Source: JANQOH01 sp965201115 (GTDB taxonomy: Bacteria; Pseudomonadota; Alphaproteobacteria; UBA7887). From it: a DNA stretch of 64,000 bases. The translations under genes and the position numbers were made by a program. Shown here one piece after another: positions 1 through 11,400 of this stretch (the stretch's first letter is position 1; each line of letters starts with the position of its first letter). Under the pieces are notes generated by a model. It did not search any database and was not told the DNA's origin. It worked only from the letters and a program-made list of their open reading frames with translations. The DNA lies in NCBI GenBank assembly GCA_965201115.1, contig OZ241745.1:248001-312000 (forward strand), read 5' to 3'.

Positions 1-159
1 GAGCGCGCGGACCTGCCCGACGGTGGCGCGCGCGTCGGAAGTCGGCGTGTTGGTCATCGACTGCACCGAAATCGGCGCGCCGCCGCCCACGGGGACCGCG
101 CCGACATGGATGCGGCGCGACGACCGCCGCGCAATGCCGCGCCAAGGGCGCACGTTCAT
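1..159 (-). CDS. ispG: IspG N-terminus, partial (4-hydroxy-3-methylbut-2-en-1-yl diphosphate synthase)
   Basis: Only the first 53 codons are inside the window; the gene runs off the left edge. After a short basic leader the translation reads HVGAVPVGGGAPISVQSMTN and continues TPTSDARATV. This is the conserved start of IspG (GcpE), the [4Fe-4S] enzyme that makes HMBPP from MEcPP in the MEP isoprenoid pathway. The ATG at 159 is the first in frame and gives a normal length before the GxVPVGG motif. The gene follows rodZ after a 68-bp gap on the same strand, a frequent proteobacterial order. The catalytic cysteines lie outside the window and cannot be checked. Confidence 0.9.
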   Translation of the reverse strand, partial: MNVRPWRGIARRSSRRIHVGAVPVGGGAPISVQSMTNTPTSDARATVGQVRAL

Positions 160-227
160 GCGATTACCGGCCCCGCCCGCCGGCCGTCCGCGCGCCGCGC
201 CGGCTTGCCCGGAGGCCGCGGCGCCGC

Positions 228-1355
228 TCACGGCCGTTCGGCGAGCAGCGCATCGGGGTCGAGCGCCACCCCGATGCGCGGCGCGCCCTCGGGACCCAGC
301 GGCGGAATCGCGCGCCCGTCTACCACGATCTCGAGGCCGCCGGCGTTGCCGACGGTGAGCGTGAGGCCCTCTTCCCGCGGCACTTCGTACGTCTCGCCGG
401 GCTGGAGGTTGCGCGCGTAGATTGTTCGCTGGTCCGCCCCGCGCACACGCACCCAGCTCAGGCGAATCGCGCGCAGGACGACGCGGCTTTCGCCGCCGTC
501 CGGCGGCGCCGCAGCTTCGTCCGCGTTGCCGGCCTCATCCGCGTCGCCGGTCTCGGCCGGCGCGTCGTCCGCGGCGCCGGCCCCGGCCGCCCCGGCGGCG
601 AGCGGCGTCGCCGGGGCGGCGGCGATTTCCAACCTCTCCGGCGCGGGTTCGTCCGGCGAAGCCGCGGGTTCGGATTCCGCCGGCTCCTCGTCCGGCGCGG
701 CCGCGGCCGCCCCGGCCGTAGTCCAGGCGGCCGGCGGGGCATTCTCTACCGCCTCGGCCTCGGCCTCTTCGGCGGGAGACGGGGGCGGCGGCGCGGCCTC
801 GTTGTCCGCCGCGTCCGGCTCCGCGGCCATCGGCCCGTCCGCCGGCGCGGCGGCTTCGGCGTCCGCGCCGGGCAGCGCGGCGTCTTGAAGCGCGGCCGCC
901 GGCGCTTCCGCCACTACCGCGTCGGGCGCCGCGGGAACGCCCTGCATGTAGTACCAGCCGCCGTAGCCGGCCGCGGCGAGCGCGGCCGCCGCGACGAACA
1001 TCCACATGCCGCGCAGCCCGCTGCGTTCGGGCGGCTCGGGGAAATGCAGGTCGGGGTTGGCGTCGGTCGGATCCACCTCTTCGCGGAAGCGATCGAGGAC
1101 CCATTCGGAGTCGAGCCCCAGGTGATCGGCATAGGCGCGCACAAAGCCCGTGGCATAGACCTGCCCGGGCAGGTCGTCGAAACGTCCTTCCTCGATCGCC
1201 TCGAGGTACACGCGGCGGATGCGCAGGATCCCGGCCAGATCCTTCACGTCCTGGCCGGTTTCCAGCCGCGACTGGCGCAAGCTGGCGCCGACGCCGACAT
1301 ACCCTGCGGCCGCGCCCTTGCGACCCGCGTCCGCCTCGTCAGGACCCGAATTCAC
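228..1355 (-). CDS. rodZ: RodZ-like cytoskeletal HTH membrane protein
   Basis: 375 residues with RodZ architecture. A cytoplasmic HTH_25/Xre-like domain lies at about residues 22-95 (GASLRQSRLETGQDVKDLA). One transmembrane segment follows at about 117-137, then a very Ala/Pro/Glu-rich periplasmic linker (about 140-295) and a C-terminal DUF4115-type beta domain (about 296-365, with VVLRAIRLSWVRVRG and NLQPGETYEVP). RodZ links MreB to the cell-wall elongation machinery. The start is a GTG with a strong GGAGG ten bases upstream. It lies between ptsP (138 bp upstream) and ispG. The low-complexity linker is much longer than in E. coli RodZ. Confidence 0.85.
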   Translation of the reverse strand: MNSGPDEADAGRKGAAAGYVGVGASLRQSRLETGQDVKDLAGILRIRRVYLEAIEEGRFDDLPGQVYATGFVRAYADHLGLDSEWVLDRFREEVDPTDANPDLHFPEPPERSGLRGMWMFVAAAALAAAGYGGWYYMQGVPAAPDAVVAEAPAAALQDAALPGADAEAAAPADGPMAAEPDAADNEAAPPPPSPAEEAEAEAVENAPPAAWTTAGAAAAAPDEEPAESEPAASPDEPAPERLEIAAAPATPLAAGAAGAGAADDAPAETGDADEAGNADEAAAPPDGGESRVVLRAIRLSWVRVRGADQRTIYARNLQPGETYEVPREEGLTLTVGNAGGLEIVVDGRAIPPLGPEGAPRIGVALDPDALLAERP

Positions 1356-1493
1356 CGCCGACCTACCTCCGGAGCGCTTCAGGAGCGTTGCGTTCCGACC
1401 TCGGTATACAGCATATCGTGCGCGCGGGAAAGGAAAAAATCGCCGCCGTTCGCGATATCGGCGCGCCCTTGGGCGCTACCCGGGGACCGGCGT

Positions 1494-3757
<2,264 letters not shown>

Positions 3758-3761
<4 letters not shown>

Positions 3762-4810
3762 GCGTCGCGGCGCAGCGCCAGCGCGGCCGCCGCCTGATCG
3801 ACGAGCGCGGCGACGATTTCGGCGCAGCTTTCCTCGCGCTTGACCATGCCCACGCTCTGGCCGGCCATCATCGATCCGGCCCGGACGTCGCCGTCGATCA
3901 CCGCCCGCCGCAGGGCGCCGACCCAAAATTTCTCGATGCGCAGCCGGGCCTCGCCGAGCTCCAGTTCGCCGGCGCGGTAGAGATCGACGATTTCGCGCTG
4001 GAACTCGGCGAACCGCCGCGAAGCCTCGTTCTCCAGCGCGCGCACCGGGATGACGGGAAAGCGCGGGTCGAGCTGCGCCGAGGTTCGCGCGTCGCGCGCA
4101 TGGGCGCGGATCGCCGCCTTCTTGAACGCGGGATGGGCGATCGACTCGCGCGCGCACACGAAGCGCGTGCCGAGCTGACATCCCGCGGCGCCGAGCTCGA
4201 GATAGGCGGCGATGGCCTCGCCGCGGCCCAGGCCGCCCGCCACGAAGATCGGAACGTCGCGCACCTCCGGCAGGATTTCCTGCGCCAGCACGCCGGTCGA
4301 GACCGGGCCGATATGCCCGCCGGCCTCCATGCCCTCGACGATCAGCCCATCGACGCCCATGCGCACGAGCTTGCGCGCAAGCGCGAGCGCGGGCGCGAAA
4401 CACAAGACCCGCGCGCCCGACTCCTCGATGCGGCGGATCGCCGCCGCGCGCGGCAGCCCGCCCGCGAGTATTACGTGGCTTACGGCGCGCCGGGCGCAGA
4501 CGTCGATCAGCGCGTCGAGCTCGGGGTGCATGGTGATCAGGTTGACGCCGAACGGCGCCGCGGTGAGCGCGCGCGTGGCGTCGATCTCGGCGCCGAGCGC
4601 GTCCGGCCCCATCGACCCGCAGGCGATGACGCCGAAGCCGCCCGCGTTGGAGACCGCCGAGACGAAGTTGCGCTCCGACACCCATGACATTGCGCCGGCC
4701 ATGATGGCGTGGCGGCTGCCGAGGAGCGCGCAGCCCTCCGCCCACAAGCGGGCGAGGCGCCGGCGGCCCGCCGCCTTGTCCGCCGCGGCGGAGCCGCCCG
4801 GCGCCGTCAT
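3758..4810 (-). CDS. Nitronate monooxygenase (2-nitropropane dioxygenase family)
   Basis: 350 residues. The translation has features of the FMN-dependent TIM-barrel NMO family: an N-terminal IMAGAMSWVSERNFVSAVSN, then NAGGFGVIA, a phosphate/flavin segment EGMEAGGHIGPVSTGVLA, IFVAGGLGRGEAIAAYLELG and GTRFVCARES. Known members oxidise alkyl nitronates; some relatives are enoyl-ACP reductases (FabK), so the substrate is not certain. It overlaps lysC by 4 bp upstream and ptsP by 4 bp downstream, so all three probably form one transcript. In many alphaproteobacteria lysC and ptsP are direct neighbours, so this gene looks like an insertion into a conserved pair. Confidence 0.85.
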
Positions 4811-6027
4811 TCGGCGTCGAGACCGTAGGCCGTGTGCAGCGAACGCAGCGCGAGCTCCGCATACTCCTCGGCAATCAGCACGCTCACCTTGATCTCGGAC
4901 GTCGATATCGCCTGGATGTTGATGCCCTTCTCCGACAACGTGCGGAACATGCGCTGGGCGACGCCCGCGTGGCTGCGCATGCCGACGCCGATGACCGAGA
5001 TCTTCACGACCTCGCGGTCGGCGAGCAGGCGTTCGTAACCCAGCGTCTCGCGCGCGGCTTCCAGCGCCGCCACGGCGCGGTCGAGATCGGCCTTGCCGAT
5101 GGTGAAGGTGATGTCGGCGCGCTTGCCGTCGTGCGACGAGCCCTGCACGATCATGTCGACGTTCACGCCGGCGTCGGCGAGGGGGCCGAACACGCCCGCC
5201 GCGACGCCGGGCGTGTCGGCGATGTGGGCGAGGGTGATCTTCGCCTCGTCGCGCGAATAGGCGATGCCGCTTACCGCGTTGTGCTCCACGATTTCGTCCT
5301 CGTCCGCCAGCGCCGTTCCCTCGCCGTCCGAAAAGCTGGAGAGAACCCGCAGGACGACGCGGCGGCGCATGGCGATTTCCACCGCGCGGGTCTCCAGGAC
5401 CCGGGCGCCGAGCGAGGCCATCTCCAGCATTTCCTCGTAGGCGATAGTATCGAGTTTGCGCGCCTTGGCAACGACGCGCGGGTCGGCCGTAAACACGCCG
5501 GCGACGTCGGTGTAGATGTCGCAGCGGCGGGCGCCGAGCGCTGCCGCCAGCGCCGCCGCCGTCGTGTCGGACCCGCCGCGCCCGAGCGTGGTCAGGCGCC
5601 CGCGCGGACCGAGGCCCTGAAACCCCGCGACCACCGCGACCTCGCCGCCGTCCATGCGGCGCGCAATCTCGCCCGCGTCGATGCTCTCGATGCGCGCCTT
5701 GCCGTGCATGCCGTCGGTGCGGATGGGCAGCTGCCACGCCAGCCACGAACGCGCCGGCACGCCCGCGTCCTGCAGCGCGAGCGCCATCAGCCCCGCGCTC
5801 GCCTGTTCGCCGCACGCGACGATGGCGTCGTATTCGCGCGCGTCGTGCAGGCGCGCCATGCCGCGCGCCAGCCGGTCGAGGCGGTCGGTCTCGCCCGCCA
5901 TGGCCGACACCGTTACCGCCACGGCGTCGCCGGCCTCCACCGCCGCGCGCACGCGCCGCGCCGCCGCGCGGATGCGGCCGGGATCGGCTACCGAGGAGCC
6001 CCCGAATTTCTGTACGATGCGCGCCAT
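4807..6027 (-). CDS. lysC: Aspartate kinase
   Basis: 406 residues, typical for the single-function class with a catalytic domain and two ACT domains. The N-terminus MARIVQKFGGSSVADPGRI carries the KFGG(T/S)SV signature; TLGRGGSDTTAAALAAAL and the DPRVV segment also fit. C-terminal ACT domains (about 265-400) contain GVFGPLADAGVNVDMIVQGSS and INIQAISTSEIKVSVLI, the usual lysine/threonine feedback sites. It catalyses the first step of the Lys/Met/Thr pathway. It is the first gene of a coupled operon with the nitronate monooxygenase and ptsP and is divergent from ubiG across a 93-bp gap. Confidence 0.95.
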   Translation of the reverse strand: MARIVQKFGGSSVADPGRIRAAARRVRAAVEAGDAVAVTVSAMAGETDRLDRLARGMARLHDAREYDAIVACGEQASAGLMALALQDAGVPARSWLAWQLPIRTDGMHGKARIESIDAGEIARRMDGGEVAVVAGFQGLGPRGRLTTLGRGGSDTTAAALAAALGARRCDIYTDVAGVFTADPRVVAKARKLDTIAYEEMLEMASLGARVLETRAVEIAMRRRVVLRVLSSFSDGEGTALADEDEIVEHNAVSGIAYSRDEAKITLAHIADTPGVAAGVFGPLADAGVNVDMIVQGSSHDGKRADITFTIGKADLDRAVAALEAARETLGYERLLADREVVKISVIGVGMRSHAGVAQRMFRTLSEKGINIQAISTSEIKVSVLIAEEYAELALRSLHTAYGLDAE

Positions 6028-6120
6028 CGCCCGCCGCGCCCCCCTCCCGCGCCCCGCCTTGCGCCGCAACCCGCGGGGCGGGGTATAGCGGCGGGGCCTT
6101 GCCCGGTGCAAGATGGCGCC

Positions 6121-6903
6121 ATGATCGCAGCCGCGCCCGCCGCCGACCCCGCGGAAATCGCCCGCTTCGAGGCGCTCGCCGCGCAGTGGTGGGACGAAAC
6201 CGGCCCGTTCGCGCCGCTGCACGCCTTCAACCCGGTCCGCATCGGGGCGATTCGCGACGCGCTGGTTGCGCATTTCCGCCGCGACGGAGACTCGCTCGCG
6301 CCGCTTCGGGGCTTGAGCCTGCTCGATATCGGCTGCGGCGGCGGCCTCGTGGCGGAGCCGATGGCGCGCATGGGCGCGCGCGTCACGGGGATCGACCCCG
6401 CCGAACGCAACGTGGCCGCCGCGCGCATCCATGCGCGCGCTTCGGGCCTCGATATCGACTACCGGGCCGCGGCGGCGGAGGAGCTGGAGGGCGGCGCGTT
6501 CGACATTGTGCTGGCGCTCGAAACGGTGGAGCACGCCGCCGACCGCGACCGCTTTATCGCCGCCGCGGCCGCGCGCGCGGCCCCCGGCGGCCTCGTCGTC
6601 GCCGCCACCCTGAACCGCACGGCGGAAGCGTTCGCGAAGGCCATCGTCGGCGCCGAATACATCCTGCGCTGGCTGCCGCGCGGAACGCACCGCTGGTCGA
6701 AATTCGTGCGCCCGAGCGAACTCATCGGCGCGCTGGCCGCCAACGGCCTCCGCCCCGCCGGAGCCGCCGGCTTTTCATGGCGCCCCTTCGGCCGCGGCTG
6801 GACCGTCACGCGCGACCTGTCGGTCAACTACATGGTTTGGGCCGCAAAGCCAGCGCGAGGCTTGCGCCGCATCGGCGAATCGGCCAAACTCACGCCGCGA
6901 TGA
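6121..6903 (+). CDS. ubiG: Ubiquinone biosynthesis O-methyltransferase
   Basis: 260 residues. A class I SAM methyltransferase with the Coq3/UbiG signature: WWDETGPFAPLHAFNPVRI near the N-terminus, motif I LLDIGCGGGLVAEPMARMGA, then VTGIDPAERNV, and the late GAEYILRWLPRGTHRWSKFV that distinguishes UbiG. It methylates both hydroxyl positions during ubiquinone synthesis at the membrane. The ATG at 6121 follows the short divergent region shared with lysC. The ubiG-lysC divergence is a common alphaproteobacterial arrangement. The last residues border the start of an accessory insert at about 6.9 kb. Confidence 0.94.
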   Translation: MIAAAPAADPAEIARFEALAAQWWDETGPFAPLHAFNPVRIGAIRDALVAHFRRDGDSLAPLRGLSLLDIGCGGGLVAEPMARMGARVTGIDPAERNVAAARIHARASGLDIDYRAAAAEELEGGAFDIVLALETVEHAADRDRFIAAAAARAAPGGLVVAATLNRTAEAFAKAIVGAEYILRWLPRGTHRWSKFVRPSELIGALAANGLRPAGAAGFSWRPFGRGWTVTRDLSVNYMVWAAKPARGLRRIGESAKLTPR

Positions 6904-7002
6904 GCGGCCGCACTTGACTTTGACAGCTGTCGCGGTCGAGAATCGTCGGCAATCGGCTCGGCCCGGCATCGTCGCGCATCGCCGCTACGGGAGGGAACGA
7001 CC

Positions 7003-8112
7003 ATGGATATGGATAAAATCGAGTGGAAAAAAACGGAAGACCTCGCGTTCGATCTCGAGAATCCGCGACTCGCCGAATACGGGTTGACCGAGAATTCGTC
7101 GGAAACGCAGGTAATACGAATTCTGTGGGAGGCGATGGACGTCAGGGAACTGGTCATGTCGATCTCGGCCAGCGGCTTTTTTCGCCACGAGCCGTTGATA
7201 ATCGTTCGTGAGCATGGCAAGAATATCGTGATCGAGGGCAATCGGCGTCTGGCGGCGGTCAGGTTGGCGCTGGACCCGTCGTTGCTTGACAAGGCCGATT
7301 CGCGACCGCGCATCCCGGCGGTCGGCGCGGATATGAAGAGAACGTTATACGAGCTTCCTGTCGTGTCCGGGACACGGGAGAACGCGTGGCGCTATCTTGG
7401 CTTCAAACATGTAAATGGGCCGGCCAAGTGGGGGAGCTATGCCAAATCCCGTTATATAGCCGATGTTCATCGGAATTTCGGCGTCGATCTCGACGATATC
7501 GCGAAACAGATCGGAGATACGCACAGGACTGTTCAACGTCTGTACCGAGCCCTCATGGTGATAGAAGAAGCCGAGCGGTTGAAGTTGTTCGACCGTGAAG
7601 ACCGCTGGCGGCGGCATTTTTCATTTTCCCATATGTACACGGGCCTTGATTATTCCGGGATTGCCGATTTTATCGGTTTGACATCGGAGTCCGAAGATAA
7701 TGCGAATCCTGTTCCATTGGACAAGAAAAGAGAACTGAAGGAACTGTGTGTATGGCTTTACGGCAGCAAACGGGACGATATGCGTCCGGTCGTTAAATCG
7801 CAAAACCCGCATCTCAGGCAACTGGATGCAATTGTTGCGAACAGGGAGGCCCTGTCGGCGTTGCGCGCCGGCCGCAGCATACAGGACGCTTATGAGACGA
7901 GCCTCCCGTCGGGCGCGATGTTCGAAGAGTCCTTGCATGCCGCAAAACGACATCTTGAAAAGACACGTAGCTTGGTTACAACGAGTTACGATGGGTCCGA
8001 ATATCTCTTGCGCACTGCGGGTTCGGTCGCGGATATAGCGTTCGATCTGCACGAGGATATGGAACGCCAACACGCCCCCCGGAGAAAACGACGCCAGTCG
8101 GGCGGCTCCTGA
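7003..8112 (+). CDS. ParB/Srx-fold protein, first gene of a putative two-gene module
   Basis: 369 residues. Residues about 5-100 look like a ParB/sulfiredoxin-fold domain: DLAFDLENPRL, then ELVMSISASGFFRHEPLIIV, then the nucleotide-binding EGNRRLAAVRLA (78-89). A helix-turn-helix-like stretch follows (IAKQIGDTHRTVQRLYRAL, about 165-190). The rest is charged and helical and not recognised. The ATG has a GGGAGG eight bases upstream, and a TTGACA hexamer at 6920-6925 could be a -35 box. It ends in TGATG, overlapping the next gene by one base. Base composition is clearly lower in GC than flanking genes, suggesting transfer. It is not a chromosome-partition ParB: no ParA partner is seen and the context is different. 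Confidence 0.7.
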   Translation: MDMDKIEWKKTEDLAFDLENPRLAEYGLTENSSETQVIRILWEAMDVRELVMSISASGFFRHEPLIIVREHGKNIVIEGNRRLAAVRLALDPSLLDKADSRPRIPAVGADMKRTLYELPVVSGTRENAWRYLGFKHVNGPAKWGSYAKSRYIADVHRNFGVDLDDIAKQIGDTHRTVQRLYRALMVIEEAERLKLFDREDRWRRHFSFSHMYTGLDYSGIADFIGLTSESEDNANPVPLDKKRELKELCVWLYGSKRDDMRPVVKSQNPHLRQLDAIVANREALSALRAGRSIQDAYETSLPSGAMFEESLHAAKRHLEKTRSLVTTSYDGSEYLLRTAGSVADIAFDLHEDMERQHAPRRKRRQSGGS

Positions 8113-9044
8113 TGTTCAGGTGGCCGAACGCGCCGTCTGCGACGGCGCCCACGCGAGAAATTGCGGATTTCAGCGAATTGTTGGCTTGGCGCGACGGAGA
8201 GGCGTCGATGACTAAGGTCATCGCGGCCGTGAACAGGCTGGAGGAAAACGACCATGGCGACGGGGTAGCTGAGGACGATCCGAACGAGCATCGAATCGAA
8301 GAGGCGTTCAGCGAACTGGAGTTTCGTGCGGGGGCTTGCCGAATTCGCCATGAGTATCCGTTCGAGATCCACAAGGCGGGAAGTACTGTCCGCTTGGCTG
8401 ATCGATCGTTGAGTTCGCGGTCTCCTGTGTACCGGTTCCTTCTCCTTGCAACTCGCTTGAATATGAAAGATAACCGTAAACACGCGGGGATCGACGGTAC
8501 GCAGCTGTTCGAGCGGTTGTCGGCGCAAGTCGCACAAGAATACCTCGGGGAACGGGCCGAGAGTCTTGTGTTTGGAACGGGTTCGAGGGGAGCAGGTTTT
8601 CGGAACAAGATCGACGACCTTTGCAAACGCATTGGAGAAGGCGACCGCTTTGACGGGAAACAGGGAACCTCGGCGCACACGAGGGACGGCAAGCTAGACG
8701 TCGTTGCCTGGAAGCCGTTCTCCGACCGACGACAGGGGAAGCTGATCCTGTTTGGACAATGCAAGACGGGGACGAATTACAGGGATAGTCTGACGCAGAT
8801 CCAGCCGGATTCGTTTTGCAGCAAATGGCTGCGGTCGCAGCCGGCGCTTCCGCCGGTCCGCGTGTTCTTCATTTCAGAGGCGTTGTCCGCGACGGGCTGG
8901 TACAACGCCGCGCGCGACGCAGGCCTGCTGTTCGACCGCTGCCGGATCATGGATTTCTGCGACATACGCGATCCCGGCGTTCTGGCCGATATGCGCAGCT
9001 GGACGTCCGCGGCCGCGGTGGCTTCGGGCTTGTCGACGGATTGA
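8112..9044 (+). CDS. PD-(D/E)XK-like nuclease, second gene of the ParB-fold module
   Basis: 310 residues. The C-terminal half has a pattern consistent with a restriction-endonuclease fold: acidic residues in helices, then DGKLDVVAW (D196), a short hairpin and LILFGQCKTG, where Q216-C-K218 would be the (E/Q)xK pair. The segment GTGSRGAGFRNKIDDLC lies just before, as a substrate-facing element might. Motif-based recognition only; the fold should be confirmed. The gene is coupled to the ParB-fold gene by a TGATG overlap, so the two products probably act together. Low GC relative to the surroundings. A defence or nucleic-acid-modification role is inference from the domain pair. Confidence 0.6.
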   Translation: MFRWPNAPSATAPTREIADFSELLAWRDGEASMTKVIAAVNRLEENDHGDGVAEDDPNEHRIEEAFSELEFRAGACRIRHEYPFEIHKAGSTVRLADRSLSSRSPVYRFLLLATRLNMKDNRKHAGIDGTQLFERLSAQVAQEYLGERAESLVFGTGSRGAGFRNKIDDLCKRIGEGDRFDGKQGTSAHTRDGKLDVVAWKPFSDRRQGKLILFGQCKTGTNYRDSLTQIQPDSFCSKWLRSQPALPPVRVFFISEALSATGWYNAARDAGLLFDRCRIMDFCDIRDPGVLADMRSWTSAAAVASGLSTD

Positions 9045-9157
9045 ATCCGAACCCCGCAACTCGACCTGAGGCGCCGCTTCCGGCTTGCGCCGCCGCGATC
9101 GACGGGGCATGGTGCGGGCGCCGCGCGGGGCGCGGCGCGCAACGGGGAGGCAAGGGC

Positions 9158-9549
9158 ATGGCCGCCGAAAATGCCGTCGAAGGGCCGGAACGCGCGTTCT
9201 TCGGCGCGCTTGCCGAGGGCGCTTCGTGTTGCAGCAATGCGGGGAGTGCGGGAAGTGGGCGTTCTACCCGCGCGCGGCGTGTCCGCATTGCGGCGCCGAT
9301 GCACTGCGATGGCGCGCGGCGTCGGGGCGCGGCGCGGTCTATGCCACAAGCGTGGTGCGCCGCCGGCCCGAACAGGGGCCGCCGTACAACGTCGCGCTGA
9401 TCGACCTCGCCGAGGGGCCGCGCATGATGAGCCGCGTCGATGGCGTCGCGCCCGAGGCGGTGCGCATCGGGATGGCGGTGACGGCTTACGTCGATCGGTC
9501 GGGAGATGCGCCCGTGGTGGCGTTCCGACCGGCGGAGGCCGCGTCGTGA
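9158..9549 (+). pseudogene. Zinc-ribbon/OB-fold protein (DUF35 family), frameshifted
   Basis: The gene starts at ATG 9158, behind a strong GGGGAGG, and reads MAAENAVEGPERAFFGALAEG. The family sequence then continues one frame over (RFVLQQCGECGKWAFYPRA, then CPHCGA), giving the CxxC...CxxC zinc ribbon followed by the OB-fold to the stop at 9549. One base seems to be missing near 9220 (GAGGGC followed by GCTTC where GGCCGCTTC is expected). No slippery site is visible, so this is a sequencing or assembly error or a real mutation. The stop overlaps the thiolase start (GTGA), and members of this family typically form a complex with a thiolase-like partner, which fits. Confidence 0.75.
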
Positions 9550-10694
9550 GCGGGTTGCGCGGCGCGGCGTCCATTGTTGGCGCGGGAACCTTCGGCCTGG
9601 GCGCGGCGCCCGGGCTCTCGGAGCTCGAAATCGCGAGCGGCGCCGTCCGCGCCGCGCTCGACGACGCGGGCCTCGCGCTTTCGGACATCGACGCCGTGTT
9701 CTGCGCCTCGGTAACGCACAACATGGGGTCGCTTGCCCTGTGCGAATATCTGGGCGTCGAGCCGAAATTCTCCGATTCGTCGATGCTCGGCGGGTCGTCG
9801 AACCTGGCCCATGTCATGACCGCCGCGATGGCGATCGCGACCGGGCAGTGCGAAGTCGCGCTCGTCGCCTATGGCAGCAATCAGCGTTCGGTATCGGGGC
9901 GGCTCGTCTCCACGTCGCGGCCCGATCCTTACGAAGGGCCGTATGGGCCGCGCCAGCCGATTACGTCTTATGCGCTGGCGGCGTCGCGCCACATGCATGA
10001 ATACGGCACGACGCGCGAGCAGCTGGCCGAGGTCGCGGTCGCCGCGCGGGGCTGGGCGGCGCTGAACCCCGAGGCGTTCATGCGCGACCCGCTGACGATA
10101 GCCGACGTTTTGGCGGCGCGGCCGATCAGCGATCCGTTCACGGTGCGCGATTGCTGTCTCGTTACCGACGGGGCGGGCGCCGTTATTCTCGCCGCGCCCG
10201 CGCGCGCGCGGGATCTGCGCCGCCCGCCTGTCCCTCTGCTCGGCGCCGCGATGGCACATTGGCACCGCTACATCGCCAGCATGCCCGACATAACGGTCAC
10301 CGCCGCGAGCGACACCGGCCCCCGCGCCCGCGCCATGGCCGGGGTCGATATCTCCGACATCGACGTCATCCAGCTCTACGACGCGTTCACGATCAACACC
10401 ATCGTGTTCCTGGAGGACTTGGGGTTCTGCCCCAAGGGCGAGGGCGGCCGGTTCGTCGAGGGCGGCGCCATCGCGCCCGGCGGGCAGTATGCGGTCAACA
10501 CCAATGGCGGCGGCCTGTCGTGCTGCCATCCCGGCATGTACGGCATCTTCCCGGTAATTGAGGCCGTGCGCCAGCTGCGCGGCGACGCCGGCGCCCGCCA
10601 GCAGCCGGACCCGCAAATCGCCCTGGCCCACGGCAATGGCGGCGTGTTCTCGAGCCAGGTCACGCTGATTCTCGGAACCGAGGCCGCGCTGTAG
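9546..10694 (+). CDS. Thiolase-like (SCP-x/acetyl-CoA acetyltransferase family) protein
   Basis: 382 residues starting at a GTG that overlaps the zinc-ribbon gene's stop. Thiolase-fold landmarks are IVGAGTFGLG, an EIASGAVRAALDDAGL helix, YDAFTINTIVFLEDLG, NGGGLSCCHPGMYG and LAHGNGGVFSSQVTLILG. At the usual nucleophile position the sequence is LGGSSNLAHV, with no cysteine; this is known in the non-decarboxylating/aldolase-like subgroup that pairs with DUF35 proteins. It probably acts in steroid-, fatty-acid- or aromatic-type CoA degradation as a two-subunit enzyme with the preceding gene. Substrate unknown. Confidence 0.82.
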   Translation: MSGLRGAASIVGAGTFGLGAAPGLSELEIASGAVRAALDDAGLALSDIDAVFCASVTHNMGSLALCEYLGVEPKFSDSSMLGGSSNLAHVMTAAMAIATGQCEVALVAYGSNQRSVSGRLVSTSRPDPYEGPYGPRQPITSYALAASRHMHEYGTTREQLAEVAVAARGWAALNPEAFMRDPLTIADVLAARPISDPFTVRDCCLVTDGAGAVILAAPARARDLRRPPVPLLGAAMAHWHRYIASMPDITVTAASDTGPRARAMAGVDISDIDVIQLYDAFTINTIVFLEDLGFCPKGEGGRFVEGGAIAPGGQYAVNTNGGGLSCCHPGMYGIFPVIEAVRQLRGDAGARQQPDPQIALAHGNGGVFSSQVTLILGTEAAL

Positions 10695-10716
10695 CCGCGC
10701 GATGGGAGCTGCCGCC

Positions 10717-11400
10717 ATGTGCGATTCCGCTCATTTCGAGGAAGGGGATGCGACCGACGTCGCCTTCGTGTTCTCATGCCCGGGACGGAAAGAAGAAGAA
10801 GCACAGCGGCCGGCCAGCGGCGGTACAGGCGTCAATCTGTGCGATCTACTCCGCATACTGGTTGAGAAGCACCGCGATACGGTTGCGAAAATTACCGGCC
10901 TCCGGGCGTTCCGTCGGGGATACGTGCGGATAACCAACGCGTGGGCCGGGGTGGAATATGCAGGAAAAAATCCGGAGAAGCCGAACAGGACGGAGGCTGA
11001 CGACGACGAGATACTCGATTCCAGCAATCTCGACCGTTTGCAGCGCGATCTGTCGGGAATCGAACACGCGATAATATGCTGTGGAGACAAGGCGTCGCTC
11101 GCGGTGGGCGCGTTGCGCGAGAGACAGGAGATAAGCCGAACCGTCGGCGTGTTTTCGATACCGCATCTCGGCAATCGAGTGCTGAATTCGAAGTACCGGA
11201 ACGATATGTTTCCCGAAGCACGGAATTCCATGGAAAGGCGCCTCTCTCGTCTCGGACTGGTCGCAGAGTGTTTGAGCCGCGATATCGACTTGTGGTTCGC
11301 ATCCGAGGCGCGCCGCCAATCTGCCGTCGTCGCGAACAGCCCTTGGGAACCGGAAGATCAGGCTTTCGTGAACGCCATCTCGGTTTGGAATGAAGAATGA
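10717..11400 (+). CDS. Uracil-DNA-glycosylase-fold-like protein
   Basis: 227 residues from ATG 10717, preferred over ATG 10702 because GGGAG lies eight bases upstream. The N-terminus VAFVFSCPGRKEEEAQRP followed by GGTGVNLCDLL resembles the SCPG..E...P..G.TG signature of uracil-DNA-glycosylase-superfamily proteins. Later parts IEHAIICCGDKASLAV and FSIPHLGNRVLN could be the active-site edges (H-x-S-like position IPHLGN). The identification is from motifs and is uncertain. Its last codons overlap the MazF-like gene by 4 bp. No dedicated antitoxin-like DNA-binding domain is visible, so its role towards the toxin is open. Confidence 0.6.
   Translation: MCDSAHFEEGDATDVAFVFSCPGRKEEEAQRPASGGTGVNLCDLLRILVEKHRDTVAKITGLRAFRRGYVRITNAWAGVEYAGKNPEKPNRTEADDDEILDSSNLDRLQRDLSGIEHAIICCGDKASLAVGALRERQEISRTVGVFSIPHLGNRVLNSKYRNDMFPEARNSMERRLSRLGLVAECLSRDIDLWFASEARRQSAVVANSPWEPEDQAFVNAISVWNEE

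Noticed and set aside
7003..8112. The ParB-like gene as a chromosome- or plasmid-partition gene
   Set aside because: No ParA, no parS-like sites and no replication genes nearby; the coupled partner is nuclease-like.
9171..10694. A longer thiolase start upstream within the zinc-ribbon gene
   Set aside because: The extra N-terminus is low-quality sequence; the GTG at 9546 overlaps the previous stop and gives the normal family length.
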